This document shows, in pieces, positions 18,501-26,355 of a stretch of 64,000 bases of DNA. Position numbers and translations under genes: made by a program. The stretch spans positions 5,084,001 to 5,148,000 of the forward strand of contig CAXXKX010000003.1 in assembly GCA_963676655.2 (NCBI GenBank), written 5' to 3'. This stretch comes from G963676655 sp963676655 (GTDB taxonomy: Bacteria; Verrucomicrobiota; Lentisphaeria; Victivallales; Victivallaceae). Every line of letters starts with the position of its first letter. Within the stretch, counting starts at the first letter, position 1. The notes under the pieces are model-generated. The model was not told the origin of the DNA, ran no database searches, and saw only the letters and a program-made list of their open reading frames with translations.

Positions 18501-20126
18501 GCATTGGAGGTATTTGGGAAGCGCCCGGTCTCGTAGCAGATAATCGGAACGGGAAACCTTTTGCGCCGTTTCATAGATATTTTTCAGATCGCCGCTGACA
18601 TCTGACGGATTGACTATCACCAGCCCAGTTCCCTGTTTAACCAGATTAAGGATCATGGCCTGTACGTTTTTGCCCAAATTCTTCCACCCGAAAGAGTCGC
18701 TTCGGTTTTTATAATTGTAATAGTCGCCTATAACAATAACTCGCGGCTTAGCTGCGCAGAGTTCCGCTGGCAGGGTTTTCAAATGTTTTTCCATTACCGC
18801 CTGCGGCATCTGCTGCGGTCCGGTAGTCATTTTATCCGGACTGATCCAGCAAGTTACGCCCTTCGCCGGCAGTGTCGTGTACTGAGTTGCTATGTCATAG
18901 CGCTGTTGTAGCTCGATTAAATCTCGCAAAGCGCTTGAATCAGTCAGAAAAAATACCTTTAAATCCGGATGTTTGCCCTGTTTGATAAACGGTGTCTTGA
19001 CGACGTCGCTGATTTGATAGTTCCAGTTGTGCCTGGCTTGTTTGCTGATTAGTCTGGCTTCCAGGGGTTGCAAATTATATGTATGCCGCCGGGTTGGTAT
19101 CTGATTTACGCATAAATCTGCAAGGAGTTTGCCGGAGGGGGCTTTGATATTGCAGGTGATGTTACCTTGACCCGCAGTCTTGAAGTTGCAGTGATAAATT
19201 TTTTCAGGCGACAACTTGGCGGTTTCCGTCAAAACTTTTTGTCCGTCATTGAAAATTTCGATACTCACTTCACGTGGGGCATCGGCAATAATACTTATCC
19301 GGTTCGGCTCAATTTCCCCGACAATTCCGTTTCCGGCTCCATCGATCATCTTGATGCCGTGAAACGGAAAGACCGTATATGCAGTGGAAAAACTCTGTCC
19401 GCACTCGATTTTGATTGGAGAAAATCGCCATTCCATAGTGGCAATATTCCCTCCCATAAAATTATAAAAACAGTTTAAATGTTTATAATCCATAAAACAA
19501 ACCAGGCCGGTTCCGCTTTTATTTCCGATGACTCCGGTCCAGCCGCGTGCGGGAGCATTGAACCAGCGTTGCTGGATTTTCATGCCGCGCCGGAATTTGA
19601 AATCAATTATCCCGGTGGTGGTAGGAATAAAATAACAGGCATCTTCCGGTGCCCCGGCAATTTGATGGAACCAGGGTTTAATATTCAAGGTTATACGGGA
19701 GTTTTTCCTGTTTAGATAGCGGCACTTTACCGCTATTACCGCTGAGTTTTTTCTTAAGGTAATTTCTTTGAATATCTCAATGAATTTGTTGATATCCCTG
19801 ACGCCCTGTCTGCGCATTGCAACGGTAATATAATCAGCGCCTTTTTTTATTTCATAACTGTATGGCGCTTGATAGAAATCACCATGAAGTTTTTCTCCCC
19901 AGAAATGATCCATTGCAATTCCGTCACCGTTAGTCAGTTCTTTTCCACGATAGATCAGCGAACCGATACAGCCGCCTTTATCCGGATAAATTGCGGTTGA
20001 CAAAAATTTGTTGCTTATTGTTATTATCCGGCCAATTTGTTTATCGGAGGTCTGTCTTACAAGCAGATCATTGGATTGAACGCAGGCAGTTAGACTCATG
20101 AACAGGAAAAACCACAAAAATTTCAT
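15552..20126 (-). CDS. Large lipoprotein with GH42-like glycosidase domain
   Basis: This 1524-residue protein begins with a lipoprotein-type signal peptide (SLTAC, Cys15). Residues about 25-290 look like a mutarotase/DUF4380-type beta domain. Next come a GATase-like Rossmann region (about 400-560) and a beta-sandwich section. From about 770 there is a GH42-like TIM barrel, marked by GDEM with Glu905 as candidate acid/base and by CFGPHCMKAFRLSLKQ followed by SLSELNSDW, a typical GH42 sequence. A second GATase-like segment near residue 1200 (ALILPLTYSMDKKV) matches the trimerisation domain of GH42 beta-galactosidases. Most GH42 enzymes have about 650-700 residues, so the N-terminal half is an extension. 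It is probably anchored in the envelope and releases galactosides or related sugars for the GH4 enzyme. Confidence 0.78.
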   Translation of the reverse strand: MKFLWFFLFMSLTACVQSNDLLVRQTSDKQIGRIITISNKFLSTAIYPDKGGCIGSLIYRGKELTNGDGIAMDHFWGEKLHGDFYQAPYSYEIKKGADYITVAMRRQGVRDINKFIEIFKEITLRKNSAVIAVKCRYLNRKNSRITLNIKPWFHQIAGAPEDACYFIPTTTGIIDFKFRRGMKIQQRWFNAPARGWTGVIGNKSGTGLVCFMDYKHLNCFYNFMGGNIATMEWRFSPIKIECGQSFSTAYTVFPFHGIKMIDGAGNGIVGEIEPNRISIIADAPREVSIEIFNDGQKVLTETAKLSPEKIYHCNFKTAGQGNITCNIKAPSGKLLADLCVNQIPTRRHTYNLQPLEARLISKQARHNWNYQISDVVKTPFIKQGKHPDLKVFFLTDSSALRDLIELQQRYDIATQYTTLPAKGVTCWISPDKMTTGPQQMPQAVMEKHLKTLPAELCAAKPRVIVIGDYYNYKNRSDSFGWKNLGKNVQAMILNLVKQGTGLVIVNPSDVSGDLKNIYETAQKVSRSDYLLRDRALPKYLQCRIGKCGSGQIVFLEYKGHGLLPILPVRKINSTALEPLFSVVMKAILTAAERIPDVRIRKITKLDNHLRVTLNKASAGTASGCLWTGDADIKYKFAKTIKSGTTNFSITFPESLPAGNYMLTLRFDRDWLNTPVKIAREYEITGIKLDREYYHDNQPVTGKILFNKNLPTGAAVKFSVYDNYNRVIFERQLQATGKNEMTLSLPVPASLTVMNRMEASVLISGRNSSYREELLWKPDAVSKKPLFTLNSWGGESMIPRQYAKYTYQLLKQHKFTSVNVGTMWQVEDLAYLRPQTNLRTAMNKINRIVLRHRDMEKINKAKDKSRIVRNPCLSDPDYWKSATAKIRSNTAKTRKYGADNYMLGDEMCLTTEGGNVPVDVCFGPHCMKAFRLSLKQQFSSLSELNSDWKTSFQSWDNVIPDTLNQAIKSGNYSSWMAHRRFMDTVYADHFRRSAKAIRKLHPGAYVGESGIQDKVSAYGGYDWAKRMPYENTVNWYGTADLPMSFIKDRRQGMYGSWALGYYRNEATDQYRMWRALFHGHNQLSYFYSPILVNPDLTESVYCRLIAPYLDEFMSGPAQTIAEADYVYSPIAILMSQNSLLISFLKKQTSPIDTYQAYKDNLTWWNNLLRDNGYCPRFITPEQIGDNVLDNYRALILPLTYSMDKKVAEKISRFVNKGGVIIADAQTGIFNQFGKANRIGTLDNLFKLIRRNSKLRQVGIKHSCGDTVFQMNMPENGITSNGNLVSQTSSGRVYGSITLSDKSVAGQSGISTGSFGSGKFMYLAGIRVDFPEKSLNSIINFLEKNQINPLLKVMDKGHPVRIDCGAFKSGAIKYYGVIVQPSQLQSMTELKKQKMAVELTFLYSGLLYELRSHRFIGKVTAGASVKDSVCPGIAVLYAILPQAPQITCKVDNKKIELKTNLNAGYPVKLDVLDGTGKSIEPLSSVMMIPAQGLTWHIPLQLNPPDRHHRLIITDIIAGKTINQKLD

Positions 20127-20175
20127 TTATCATATGCTCCGTATAATTTCAATGTGAAGGAAAATTATTATTCGA

Positions 20176-20856
20176 TTAATCTTGATTCCAAAGATGTGGA
20201 TCAAGGGTATGCGTTGGAAACGCTCCCCGTACCCATCCGACGTGTCCGTCAAAATAGGCGCGATTCCCTCCGCCTTCGTGACGGATAGAGGCATTTTCGA
20301 CATTACCGGAAATACTTCTTATTCTTTGGTAATGTCCGTTATCATCAACCACTACCGTGATGTCTGTCGTGGTTATTCCCGCATCCGCGAAAGTGAAGGT
20401 TTCTGAAGGATATTTGAAAGAAGATACTTTGTTTGGAGTGACAATGACTTTTGCCGAATTTACATAGCTTGTGGCGGATTGGGATATTCCGTAACTCATT
20501 GGGAATACTGCATCGCCGCAGGTCATTATGCGTGGCGTCTTATCAGTAGAACACCTGAAGGACGGATGCCCGGTTCCTTTGGTTATGGTCTCCAGTCCGA
20601 AGTATGAATAAAGGACCCGGTGAATCTGCCAATAGGCAGTATTATGGTAGAGCGCCGGGACCCAGCCGTCATAGTCGTCGGTGTAATAAATATAAGTCAT
20701 TTGCCATGTTTTCAGGTTATTCTGGCAATTGGCGCGATGAGCTTTTTCTCTGGCTTTGTTCAGGGCGGGCAATAACATGCTGGCAAGAATTGCGATGATG
20801 GCTATTACTACTAATAGCTCTATCAGTGTGAATGGGCGAACTGCTGTACTCTTCAT
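20176..20856 (-). CDS. Type II secretion-like pseudopilin in GH42 locus
   Basis: The 226-residue protein starts MKSTAVRP followed directly by FTLIELLVVIAIIAILA and LLPALNKAREKA, the same pseudopilin core as at 2335 and 29770. It ends with a His-rich tail RHEGGGNRAYFDGHVGWVRG, the usual DUF1559-type signature. The residue before the cleavage Phe is Pro rather than Gly. AGGAGG stands 6 bases before the ATG. It lies 20 bases after the GntR-type regulator and 49 before the GH42-like lipoprotein, in the same direction, so it belongs to that operon. Only the N-terminal 35 residues or so resemble the other two copies; the globular parts are diverged. Confidence 0.9.
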   Translation of the reverse strand: MKSTAVRPFTLIELLVVIAIIAILASMLLPALNKAREKAHRANCQNNLKTWQMTYIYYTDDYDGWVPALYHNTAYWQIHRVLYSYFGLETITKGTGHPSFRCSTDKTPRIMTCGDAVFPMSYGISQSATSYVNSAKVIVTPNKVSSFKYPSETFTFADAGITTTDITVVVDDNGHYQRIRSISGNVENASIRHEGGGNRAYFDGHVGWVRGAFPTHTLDPHLWNQD

Positions 20857-20876
20857 TTTTCCTCCTTTTATTGGTT

Positions 20877-21962
20877 TTAGTTGAGCGATATAACGGTATT
20901 TCCTTCAACTATTTCCGGTGGTAGTTCAAGGCTGATGAACTCATTATTCTCGGCATCAAGTATATGTTTTATGGCTTGTGTCATCAAGCGCTTGATCGGT
21001 TGACAGACTGTCGTTATGCGACAGTCGTCCCGGAAAAAGTCAATTGCACCGTCATATCCGCAGATTGATAATTCTTCAGGAACATTCAGGCCTGCCTTAC
21101 GACAGGTTTCCAGTAAATTGATAGCAATATAGTCATTATAGCAAAATACCGCAGAAGGACGATCTTCTGCAGACATGATTTTTTCGACAAAATCATTTAG
21201 GGCCAGATCCTTCTCGCGACGAGTTAAATTCTCAAAAAAGTCAATATGATATCCCCAGGCGGGATTTACTTCCAAACCGCAGTTTTTCATTACTGTAAGA
21301 TATGACTGGTAACGGTTGCTGAATCTTGTGGAGGTTTTTCCCAGATATGCAATCTTTTGATGGCCGTGATCAATTAGATATTTGACGGCTATCTGTGCTC
21401 CGTTTGTGGTCGTTGACATTATATTGGTTGCATTGGTCAATTCCGGGGCGTGACCGAATATATAAAATCTGTTTCCATCTTGCCTGATCATTTCACGGGT
21501 TTCAGGAGATAGAAAGCCATACATGAAGATAACCGTTTCTGGTCTGGAGAGCAGATCATGAATGATCCTGGATTCATAATCAGGACTGCCGTTGGAACTG
21601 AACGAAGAAGCCGGGAAGAAGTCGTGATCTTTGCAGACCTGCCCGAGAGTATCGGCAAAGGTGCTGTAATAGGGGTTGACAAAGTTTTTGACGACCGCGT
21701 GGATACTCAAAGTTTTCCGGCGCGGTTCCGGTGCTGCGATAAATGTTCCGACTCCAGGTTTGGATTCGATAATTCTTTCGCTTAAAAGTTCGTCGATAGC
21801 CCGGGAACAGGTAGCAATTGTCGTATTGAATTCCCTTGCCAGAGCCGGCCTTGATTTCAGTTTCTGATTTGGTTGATATATTCCTGAATTAATTCTATCT
21901 ATAATTTCCTGCTTCATCTGCAGATATTTTGGGATATGTTTTTTATAGGATACAGTGATCAT
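20877..21962 (-). CDS. GntR-type HTH regulator with LacI-like sensor domain
   Basis: The 361-residue protein joins an N-terminal GntR winged helix (about residues 10-78, including LKSRPALAREFNTTIATCSR and KPGVGTFI) to a periplasmic-binding-protein-like sugar sensor related to LacI (NGAQIAVKYLIDHGHQKIAYLGK, then CYNDYIAINLLETCRKAGL). This AraR-like fusion normally detects a monosaccharide or oligosaccharide. It heads the operon of pseudopilin, GH42-like lipoprotein and GH4 enzyme. A possible promoter on the minus strand has TTGATT (22023-22028) and TATACT (22001-22006) with a 16-base spacer. A perfect 10-base palindrome, TAGTATACTA, at 22000-22009 overlaps the -10 box and may be its operator. 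Confidence 0.9.
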   Translation of the reverse strand: MITVSYKKHIPKYLQMKQEIIDRINSGIYQPNQKLKSRPALAREFNTTIATCSRAIDELLSERIIESKPGVGTFIAAPEPRRKTLSIHAVVKNFVNPYYSTFADTLGQVCKDHDFFPASSFSSNGSPDYESRIIHDLLSRPETVIFMYGFLSPETREMIRQDGNRFYIFGHAPELTNATNIMSTTTNGAQIAVKYLIDHGHQKIAYLGKTSTRFSNRYQSYLTVMKNCGLEVNPAWGYHIDFFENLTRREKDLALNDFVEKIMSAEDRPSAVFCYNDYIAINLLETCRKAGLNVPEELSICGYDGAIDFFRDDCRITTVCQPIKRLMTQAIKHILDAENNEFISLELPPEIVEGNTVISLN

Positions 21963-21999
21963 TATTGCAAAACCTTAATAACATTTAAGTGATTTATTA

Positions 22000-22028
22000 T
22001 AGTATACTAGAATTATTTAAAAAATCAA
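22000..22028 (-). promoter_or_regulatory. Candidate promoter and palindrome of the GntR-type regulator
   Basis: Read on the minus strand, TTGATT and TATACT are separated by 16 bases, and the start codon follows about 38 bases after the -10 box. The -10 box is embedded in the palindrome TAGTATACTA, a possible autoregulatory site. The region is AT-rich, which lowers confidence. Confidence 0.42.
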
Positions 22029-22213
22029 GTCCTGCAAGTTATTTTTTTGTTTAATTTATTTAGTAGCGTTGTTTTTCTCTCCTTAGATTCAAGTGCAGAA
22101 TGATTCTTTAAGGACTTCTTTAGCTCTGTCTTTCCTAAGCTGTTTTGAAGGTCCTTAGGGACTCTCATGCGAAAATAGTAATATCCTCGCCGTTTTTGCC
22201 GGTGCTGAGTCAT
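22025..22213 (-). pseudogene. Truncated tyrosine-recombinase (integrase) N-terminus, DUF6538-like
   Basis: The fragment encodes only about 62 residues: MTQHRQKRRGYYYFRMRVP, then KDLQNSLGKTELKKSLKN, and then stops. The YYYFRMRVPKDLQ...LGKTELKKSL pattern is the N-terminal DNA-binding portion (DUF6538-type) of phage and ICE integrases, which are normally 350-450 residues long. The SAM-like and catalytic domains (Arg-His-Arg-Tyr) are absent, so it cannot recombine DNA. I start it at the ATG at 22213; an upstream in-frame Met is less likely. It lies head-to-head with the headless conjugation ATPase at 22271, which suggests that a deletion joined the two ends of an integrated element. Confidence 0.68.
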
Positions 22214-22247
22214 TTGTGTACCAATCCTGCGTGGGGTTGTGTACCAA
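22214..22247. repeat. Tandem 11-bp repeats upstream of the integrase remnant
   Basis: TTGTGTACCAA occurs at 22214-22224 and again at 22237-22247, 23 bases apart, about two helical turns. They stand directly before the integrase remnant start. Phased direct repeats in this position often bind the recombinase or excisionase, so they may be arm-type sites or operators of the element. Confidence 0.5.
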
Positions 22248-22270
22248 AATGAAAACAGCAAAAAACAGCA

Positions 22271-23296
22271 ATGCATCTAAATATAGACTTTAGCTTAGAT
22301 GCTACCCCGCAACTTACTATAAGGGAAAATTTGGACTTAAAAAATCCGAGCCTCTTTGCTGATTCAATGGCTGAAACCATGCGTTCAGCTACAGTAAAAG
22401 GGGATGTTCTGTTCGGGGCAAAGATGATGTATTTTTTCACCTGTGCTTATTTTATTTTCTGCATTTGCCTCGACCTTAGCCTTGTTGATATAAGAACAAT
22501 GTTCTCCAAATCTGAAAAAGGCAAAAAGCTGAGACAGAAAATCAAGGCTCAAATGCACAAATACCCGATCATTGTCGAATTCCTCGAAGAACTGGAAATT
22601 ACGCCTTATGACGCACTTATCAGTGTTGTAACCAGGTTGAGCCAGTTGCTTGTTGATCAAAGGTCATTAAGGTTTTTGACTACGGAAGAAAACAAAATAT
22701 CCCTCAATGATATTATGAGCCAGGGTAAATTGTGCATTATTAATCTTGCGATTGGTAAGATTGGAAAAACAAGAGCTTCTATCCTGGCAGGATTATTCGA
22801 CTGCTTGATCAATAACAATATCATGGCTAGAGCATCAATCCCTTATGAAAAACGTACTCCTGTTACGCTGATAAAAGATGAATTTTATCTTGGAGGTCAT
22901 GTTGATCTTGACCAGCAAATTACTGGACTGGCAAAATTTAATTTTAGTGTTGTGTGTGCAAATCAATATCTTGACCAGGTTGACGGACTTACCAGGCAAG
23001 CTCTTGGTACGGTTAACACAACAATTTGCTTTAGATTAAAACAAGAAGATGCTGAACGTATGTGTCGGCTCTTCCAGATTAGTTGCATTGAATTGACATC
23101 TTTGTTAAAGCATACCGCATATGTGAAAGTTGAAGATAAGGTAATTAAAATTTTCACTATAAGACCAATCTTTCAGAAAGCAGATTATTCTAAACTGATT
23201 ATCCAGATTAATCTGGACACATACTACAATAGCTATGATGATCAGGCAGCACCAAGCAAGCAGCAAGAAATATTAACCTTTGACACTTTGAAGTAG
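22271..23296 (+). pseudogene. TraG/TraD-like conjugation ATPase, C-terminal part only
   Basis: The 341-residue frame matches the C-terminal half of the type IV secretion coupling-protein/HerA-like ATPases. It has a segment SQGKLCIINLAIGKIGKTRASILAG, a Walker B-like PVTLIKDEF, and the following NFSVVCANQYLDQVDGL and VNTTICFRLKQEDAERM. The N-terminal membrane anchor and Walker A motif are missing, and the frame opens abruptly in what should be mid-protein, so the gene is almost certainly 5'-truncated and inactive as an ATPase. A complete relative would be expected to have about 600 residues or more. It is followed 10 bases later by another element gene. Confidence 0.72.
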
Positions 23297-23306
23297 GAGG
23301 AACACA

Positions 23307-23879
23307 ATGAGCCGTTATCAACAATTAATGGAGGACTTGCATCCACAGGTCATAATTGCCAAAACCGAAGTGCCGTATGACACTGCCTATGCAAATTATT
23401 CCTTGCAGAGTTCGATAGTAAGTTCTTATGCGGAATTTGAAGAGGAGGTAATTACTTTTATTGCGTATGTCATGCTTAATACTGTTGGTTCTTATCTACC
23501 ACCGGAATTTTTACTTGACAAAGCAAGAAATTTCCTTGATCGCAAACCTGGTTTTGACAATGCTGTCATCATGGCTATGAGTGGCGCTGACGGTGGACTG
23601 ATGGCAGTCTTGCAACTGATTGTGCTGAAATTCAAGGAAGAAGCACGGCAAAGCTATTACCAATACATATTGGATTCATACATTGATCCTATGAATTTTG
23701 AACAGATCGTGGAGATTATGACAGAGTTCAAACAACGGCTTTCAGCCTACACGGATGACGCTTTTGACTTTATCAGCCCGGAACAAATGGCTGGTCAATA
23801 TAAGCAAATCCTGTGGGATTATATTGAAAAAATGAGTTCAAATCGCAATCTCTGGCGCTTTGTCAATAATCAATCATAA
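23307..23879 (+). CDS. Mobile-element protein of unknown function
   Basis: I do not recognise this 190-residue acidic, mainly helical protein. It has no signal peptide; mildly hydrophobic segments (EVITFIAYVMLNTVGSYL and GLMAVLQLIVLKF) look like buried helices. A GGAGG ribosome site lies just before the ATG. It sits 10 bases after the coupling-ATPase remnant and 18 before a small HTH gene, so it is part of the same conserved module of the element. It may have a role in conjugation or DNA transfer regulation, which is inferred only from position. Confidence 0.65.
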   Translation: MSRYQQLMEDLHPQVIIAKTEVPYDTAYANYSLQSSIVSSYAEFEEEVITFIAYVMLNTVGSYLPPEFLLDKARNFLDRKPGFDNAVIMAMSGADGGLMAVLQLIVLKFKEEARQSYYQYILDSYIDPMNFEQIVEIMTEFKQRLSAYTDDAFDFISPEQMAGQYKQILWDYIEKMSSNRNLWRFVNNQS

Positions 23880-23897
23880 AGAGAAAGGAATTTCATC

Positions 23898-24206
23898 ATG
23901 CGCAACGACACCAAAACACAAGTTATCGACTTCATCGGCTTTCTGGAAAATTCTGGAAAGATATCAGATAACGAGCACAAAAGGTTGAGGTCCGCTCTCG
24001 AACCTGAAAACATCCAGCAGGAAAAAGCCAAAACAACGCCCACTGTTCTCACAAGAGCAGAAGTCGCCAAGATGTTAAAGGTCAGCACTCGCACGATTGA
24101 CCGTATGTGTGATGACGGCCTGATTAAATTCTGGCGACTAGGTCCTCGTTACATCCGCTTCAATCTGGAAGACGTGCTTAAAATCATGCATGACAATGGG
24201 CAATAA
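23898..24206 (+). CDS. Excisionase-like helix-turn-helix protein
   Basis: The 102-residue protein has a C-terminal MerR/excisionase-type (HTH_17) domain: LTRAEVAKMLKVSTRTIDRMCDD, then GLIKFWRLGPRYIRFNLEDV, with the typical turn and wing. The first 45 residues form a separate charged helical part. Proteins of this type act as excisionases or small transcription regulators of integrated elements. An AGAAAGGA ribosome site precedes the ATG. It lies in the element region, next to conjugation-type genes, and the integrase that it would assist is truncated. Confidence 0.82.
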   Translation: MRNDTKTQVIDFIGFLENSGKISDNEHKRLRSALEPENIQQEKAKTTPTVLTRAEVAKMLKVSTRTIDRMCDDGLIKFWRLGPRYIRFNLEDVLKIMHDNGQ

Positions 24207-24249
24207 ATCGTTAAATTTAGTCTTAATCAATTATATTTACTTGAATTAA

Positions 24250-24290
24250 TCAATATATTGAGTAAATTATCTCAATGTATTGAGTAAATT
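24250..24290. repeat. Paired 19-bp palindromic repeats before the AAA_14 gene
   Basis: TCAATATATTGAGTAAATT (24250-24268) and TCAATGTATTGAGTAAATT (24272-24290) differ at one base and are 22 bases apart. Each contains a palindrome of the form TCAATA-TATTGA. They end 20 bases before the ATPase start, where an operator would overlap or follow the promoter. They are probably binding sites of a dimeric regulator. Confidence 0.62.
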
Positions 24291-24310
24291 TAAAATTGAG
24301 GCTAAATATT

Positions 24311-25489
24311 ATGTTTAAAAGACCTATTTATAAAGATATATTAAAACGCGTTACGGAATCCAGAAAATTCATTCAGGTATTAGCCGGTCCCAGACAAGTA
24401 GGAAAAACAACGCTGGCAAGGCAGTTAATCGATGAGTTGAATATTCCCACTCATTATGCTTCTGCTGATGAGCCAATGCTTAAAAGCGATAGTTGGTTGG
24501 AGCAACAATGGGAAACAGCTCGGTTTAAAATAAAGGATTCTGAAGCGTTGTTGGTGCTTGATGAAATACAAAAGCTTCCTAATTGGTCAGAAACCGTAAA
24601 ACGTCTTTGGGATGAAGATACTTTCAACAACAAACAGCTAAAGGTTATTCTTCTTGGCTCTTCTCCCTTGCTGATCAGATCCGGGTTAACAGAAAGTTTA
24701 GCTGGGCGTTTTGAATTAATCCCGGTAACTCACTGGTCATATGCCGAAATGAAAGAAGCTTTTAATTGGGATTTTGAACAATATATTTATTTCGGTGGAT
24801 ATCCGGGGGCAGCAGATTTGGTCGATGACATTGACCGTTGGACGCATTACATCAAAGAATCACTAATCGAAACTAGCATATCGAGAGATATCCTTCTTAT
24901 GACGCGGGTTGATAAACCTGCGTTGTTGCGAAGATTGTTTGAATTGGCATGTGCGTATTCAGGACAAGTATTGTCCTATCAAAAAATTATCGGTCAATTA
25001 CAGGATGCCGGAAATACTACGACTCTGGCGCATTACCTTGATCTTTTAGCTAGTGCTGGTTTTGTAATCGGACTTCAAAAATATGCAGGACAGCGAGTGA
25101 GAAGACGTGGTTCAAGCCCCAAGCTACAGGTCTTTAATACTGCTTTAATGACTGCTCAAGCGAATATCGACATTGATGAATTGATAAATGATCGTGATTT
25201 ATGGGGAAGATGGGTGGAATCAGCAATTGGCGCTCATTTATTAAATCAGACTATTGGCAGGGAACTGGATCTTTACTACTGGTCTAAAAGTAATGCAGAG
25301 GTCGATTTTGTTTTGGTAAAAGGAAATAAGGTTACTGCAATTGAGGTGAAGAGTGGAGCTAGGAAGGCGATTATTCCTGGCATAGAAGCTTTCTCAAAAG
25401 AATTCAATGTAAATAGAAAATTACTGGTTGGAGCCCAAGGCATCCCGTTGGAGGAATTCTTGATGACTCCGGCAGATAACTGGGTATAA
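24311..25489 (+). CDS. AAA_14/DUF4143-type ATPase
   Basis: The 392-residue protein carries an N-terminal AAA domain with Walker A GPRQVGKT (about residues 27-34) and Walker B LLVLDEIQ (near residue 83), then a DUF4143-like C-terminal domain ending in a nuclease-fold-like stretch (YYWSKSNAEVDFVLVKGNKVTAIEVKSG). This pairing is typical of a large, poorly understood family widespread in anaerobes and archaea. The D-x15-EVKSG pattern resembles the PD-(D/E)xK nuclease core. I take the ATG at 24311 because TTGAGG lies 9 bases before it; a TTG at 24296 would add five residues. It is encoded in the mobile region and preceded by two palindromic repeats, and may be a passenger defence or addiction gene. 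Confidence 0.85.
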   Translation: MFKRPIYKDILKRVTESRKFIQVLAGPRQVGKTTLARQLIDELNIPTHYASADEPMLKSDSWLEQQWETARFKIKDSEALLVLDEIQKLPNWSETVKRLWDEDTFNNKQLKVILLGSSPLLIRSGLTESLAGRFELIPVTHWSYAEMKEAFNWDFEQYIYFGGYPGAADLVDDIDRWTHYIKESLIETSISRDILLMTRVDKPALLRRLFELACAYSGQVLSYQKIIGQLQDAGNTTTLAHYLDLLASAGFVIGLQKYAGQRVRRRGSSPKLQVFNTALMTAQANIDIDELINDRDLWGRWVESAIGAHLLNQTIGRELDLYYWSKSNAEVDFVLVKGNKVTAIEVKSGARKAIIPGIEAFSKEFNVNRKLLVGAQGIPLEEFLMTPADNWV

Positions 25490-25570
25490 TATTTAACCAA
25501 ATTCGGAAAGTTGAGTTGCCGTATTTATATAAATTTGGCAACTTTATGAATTATTTTGATGTGTCTTTCT

Positions 25571-25948
25571 TCAAAATAAATATCTCTTCATAAATAGTGG
25601 CTTGGAATAAAACATATCTTCATCTTCTTTATCTCTTTGGGACTTATAGTCAAGCATCGTTTGCACAGCAGAATGATACAGGCGTTTTATGCTTTCGACA
25701 GAGAGTTGAAGCTTATCTGTGATGGAAGTCGTAGTTTTCCTGCCAGAGTCAAGAAGAGCATCAATAGCCTGATACTCCTTGCTTGCTAAAATAAGCTTTG
25801 CAGTTTCCTTTATATGGTATTTTGCCAGGCCGGTATTAGAATAACTACCGTAAGCTTTTATCAATTCCTTCTGCAATTTTTCTTCTTCTTTGTTTTTCTC
25901 CTGTTCTTCTCCGTCTTGCTGGTTATCATAATCATACGTCATATTCAA
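25571..25948 (-). CDS. Small acidic/helical protein of unknown function
   Basis: I do not recognise this 125-residue protein. Its N-terminus is strongly charged (DNQQDGEEQEKNKEEEKLQ). The middle (TTTSITDKLQLSVESIKRLYHSAV) could form a helix-turn-helix, like the region-4 part of sigma-type proteins, but this is only a resemblance. It is convergent with the AAA_14 ATPase gene and lies inside the element region next to tRNA-Val. A DNA-binding role in the element is possible. Confidence 0.5.
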   Translation of the reverse strand: MNMTYDYDNQQDGEEQEKNKEEEKLQKELIKAYGSYSNTGLAKYHIKETAKLILASKEYQAIDALLDSGRKTTTSITDKLQLSVESIKRLYHSAVQTMLDYKSQRDKEDEDMFYSKPLFMKRYLF

Positions 25949-26278
25949 CCATGAACATTGCCGGATATAAATATTTTACCCTCAAAACTCCTGGGAATTA
26001 TTGTATGAGCCAAGGATGAAAGGAGTATATGTTGCTTTTTTGTATTTTGCTTAAGCTCAAATTAGCCTCAAAAAAACTGTATGCTTTTTGTATGCGTTTG
26101 ATGTAACGAAACGGGTGAAAACGGGATGTCAGGGCTTGACAGGGGTAATTTGATGCTTGAATTTGGTGATCCGGGAATGTTCCCGGTAATTATTGATCTC
26201 AGGGGGTAAATGAAGGTTTCCAAGAGTAGCGATAAATATGTAGTTTGAGCTTAAAATGGAGTTTTGAGGGGGAGAAAA
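25949..26278. other. Non-coding stretch next to tRNA-Val with short phased repeats
   Basis: No gene is visible. TGTATGC is repeated at 26078-26084 and 26089-26095, one helical turn apart, and AACGGG at 26110-26115 and 26120-26125. A GC hairpin (CCGGGAATGTTCCCGG, 26171-26186) follows the tRNA on its strand without a U-tract. The phased repeats resemble recombination arm sites, but no matching tRNA-end duplicate was found. Confidence 0.45.

Positions 26279-26355
<77 letters not shown>

Noticed and set aside
26171..26186. CCGGGAATGTTCCCGG hairpin as tRNA terminator
   Set aside because: There is no U-tract after it on the tRNA strand and it lies about 90 bases past the tRNA end, so I did not call it a terminator.
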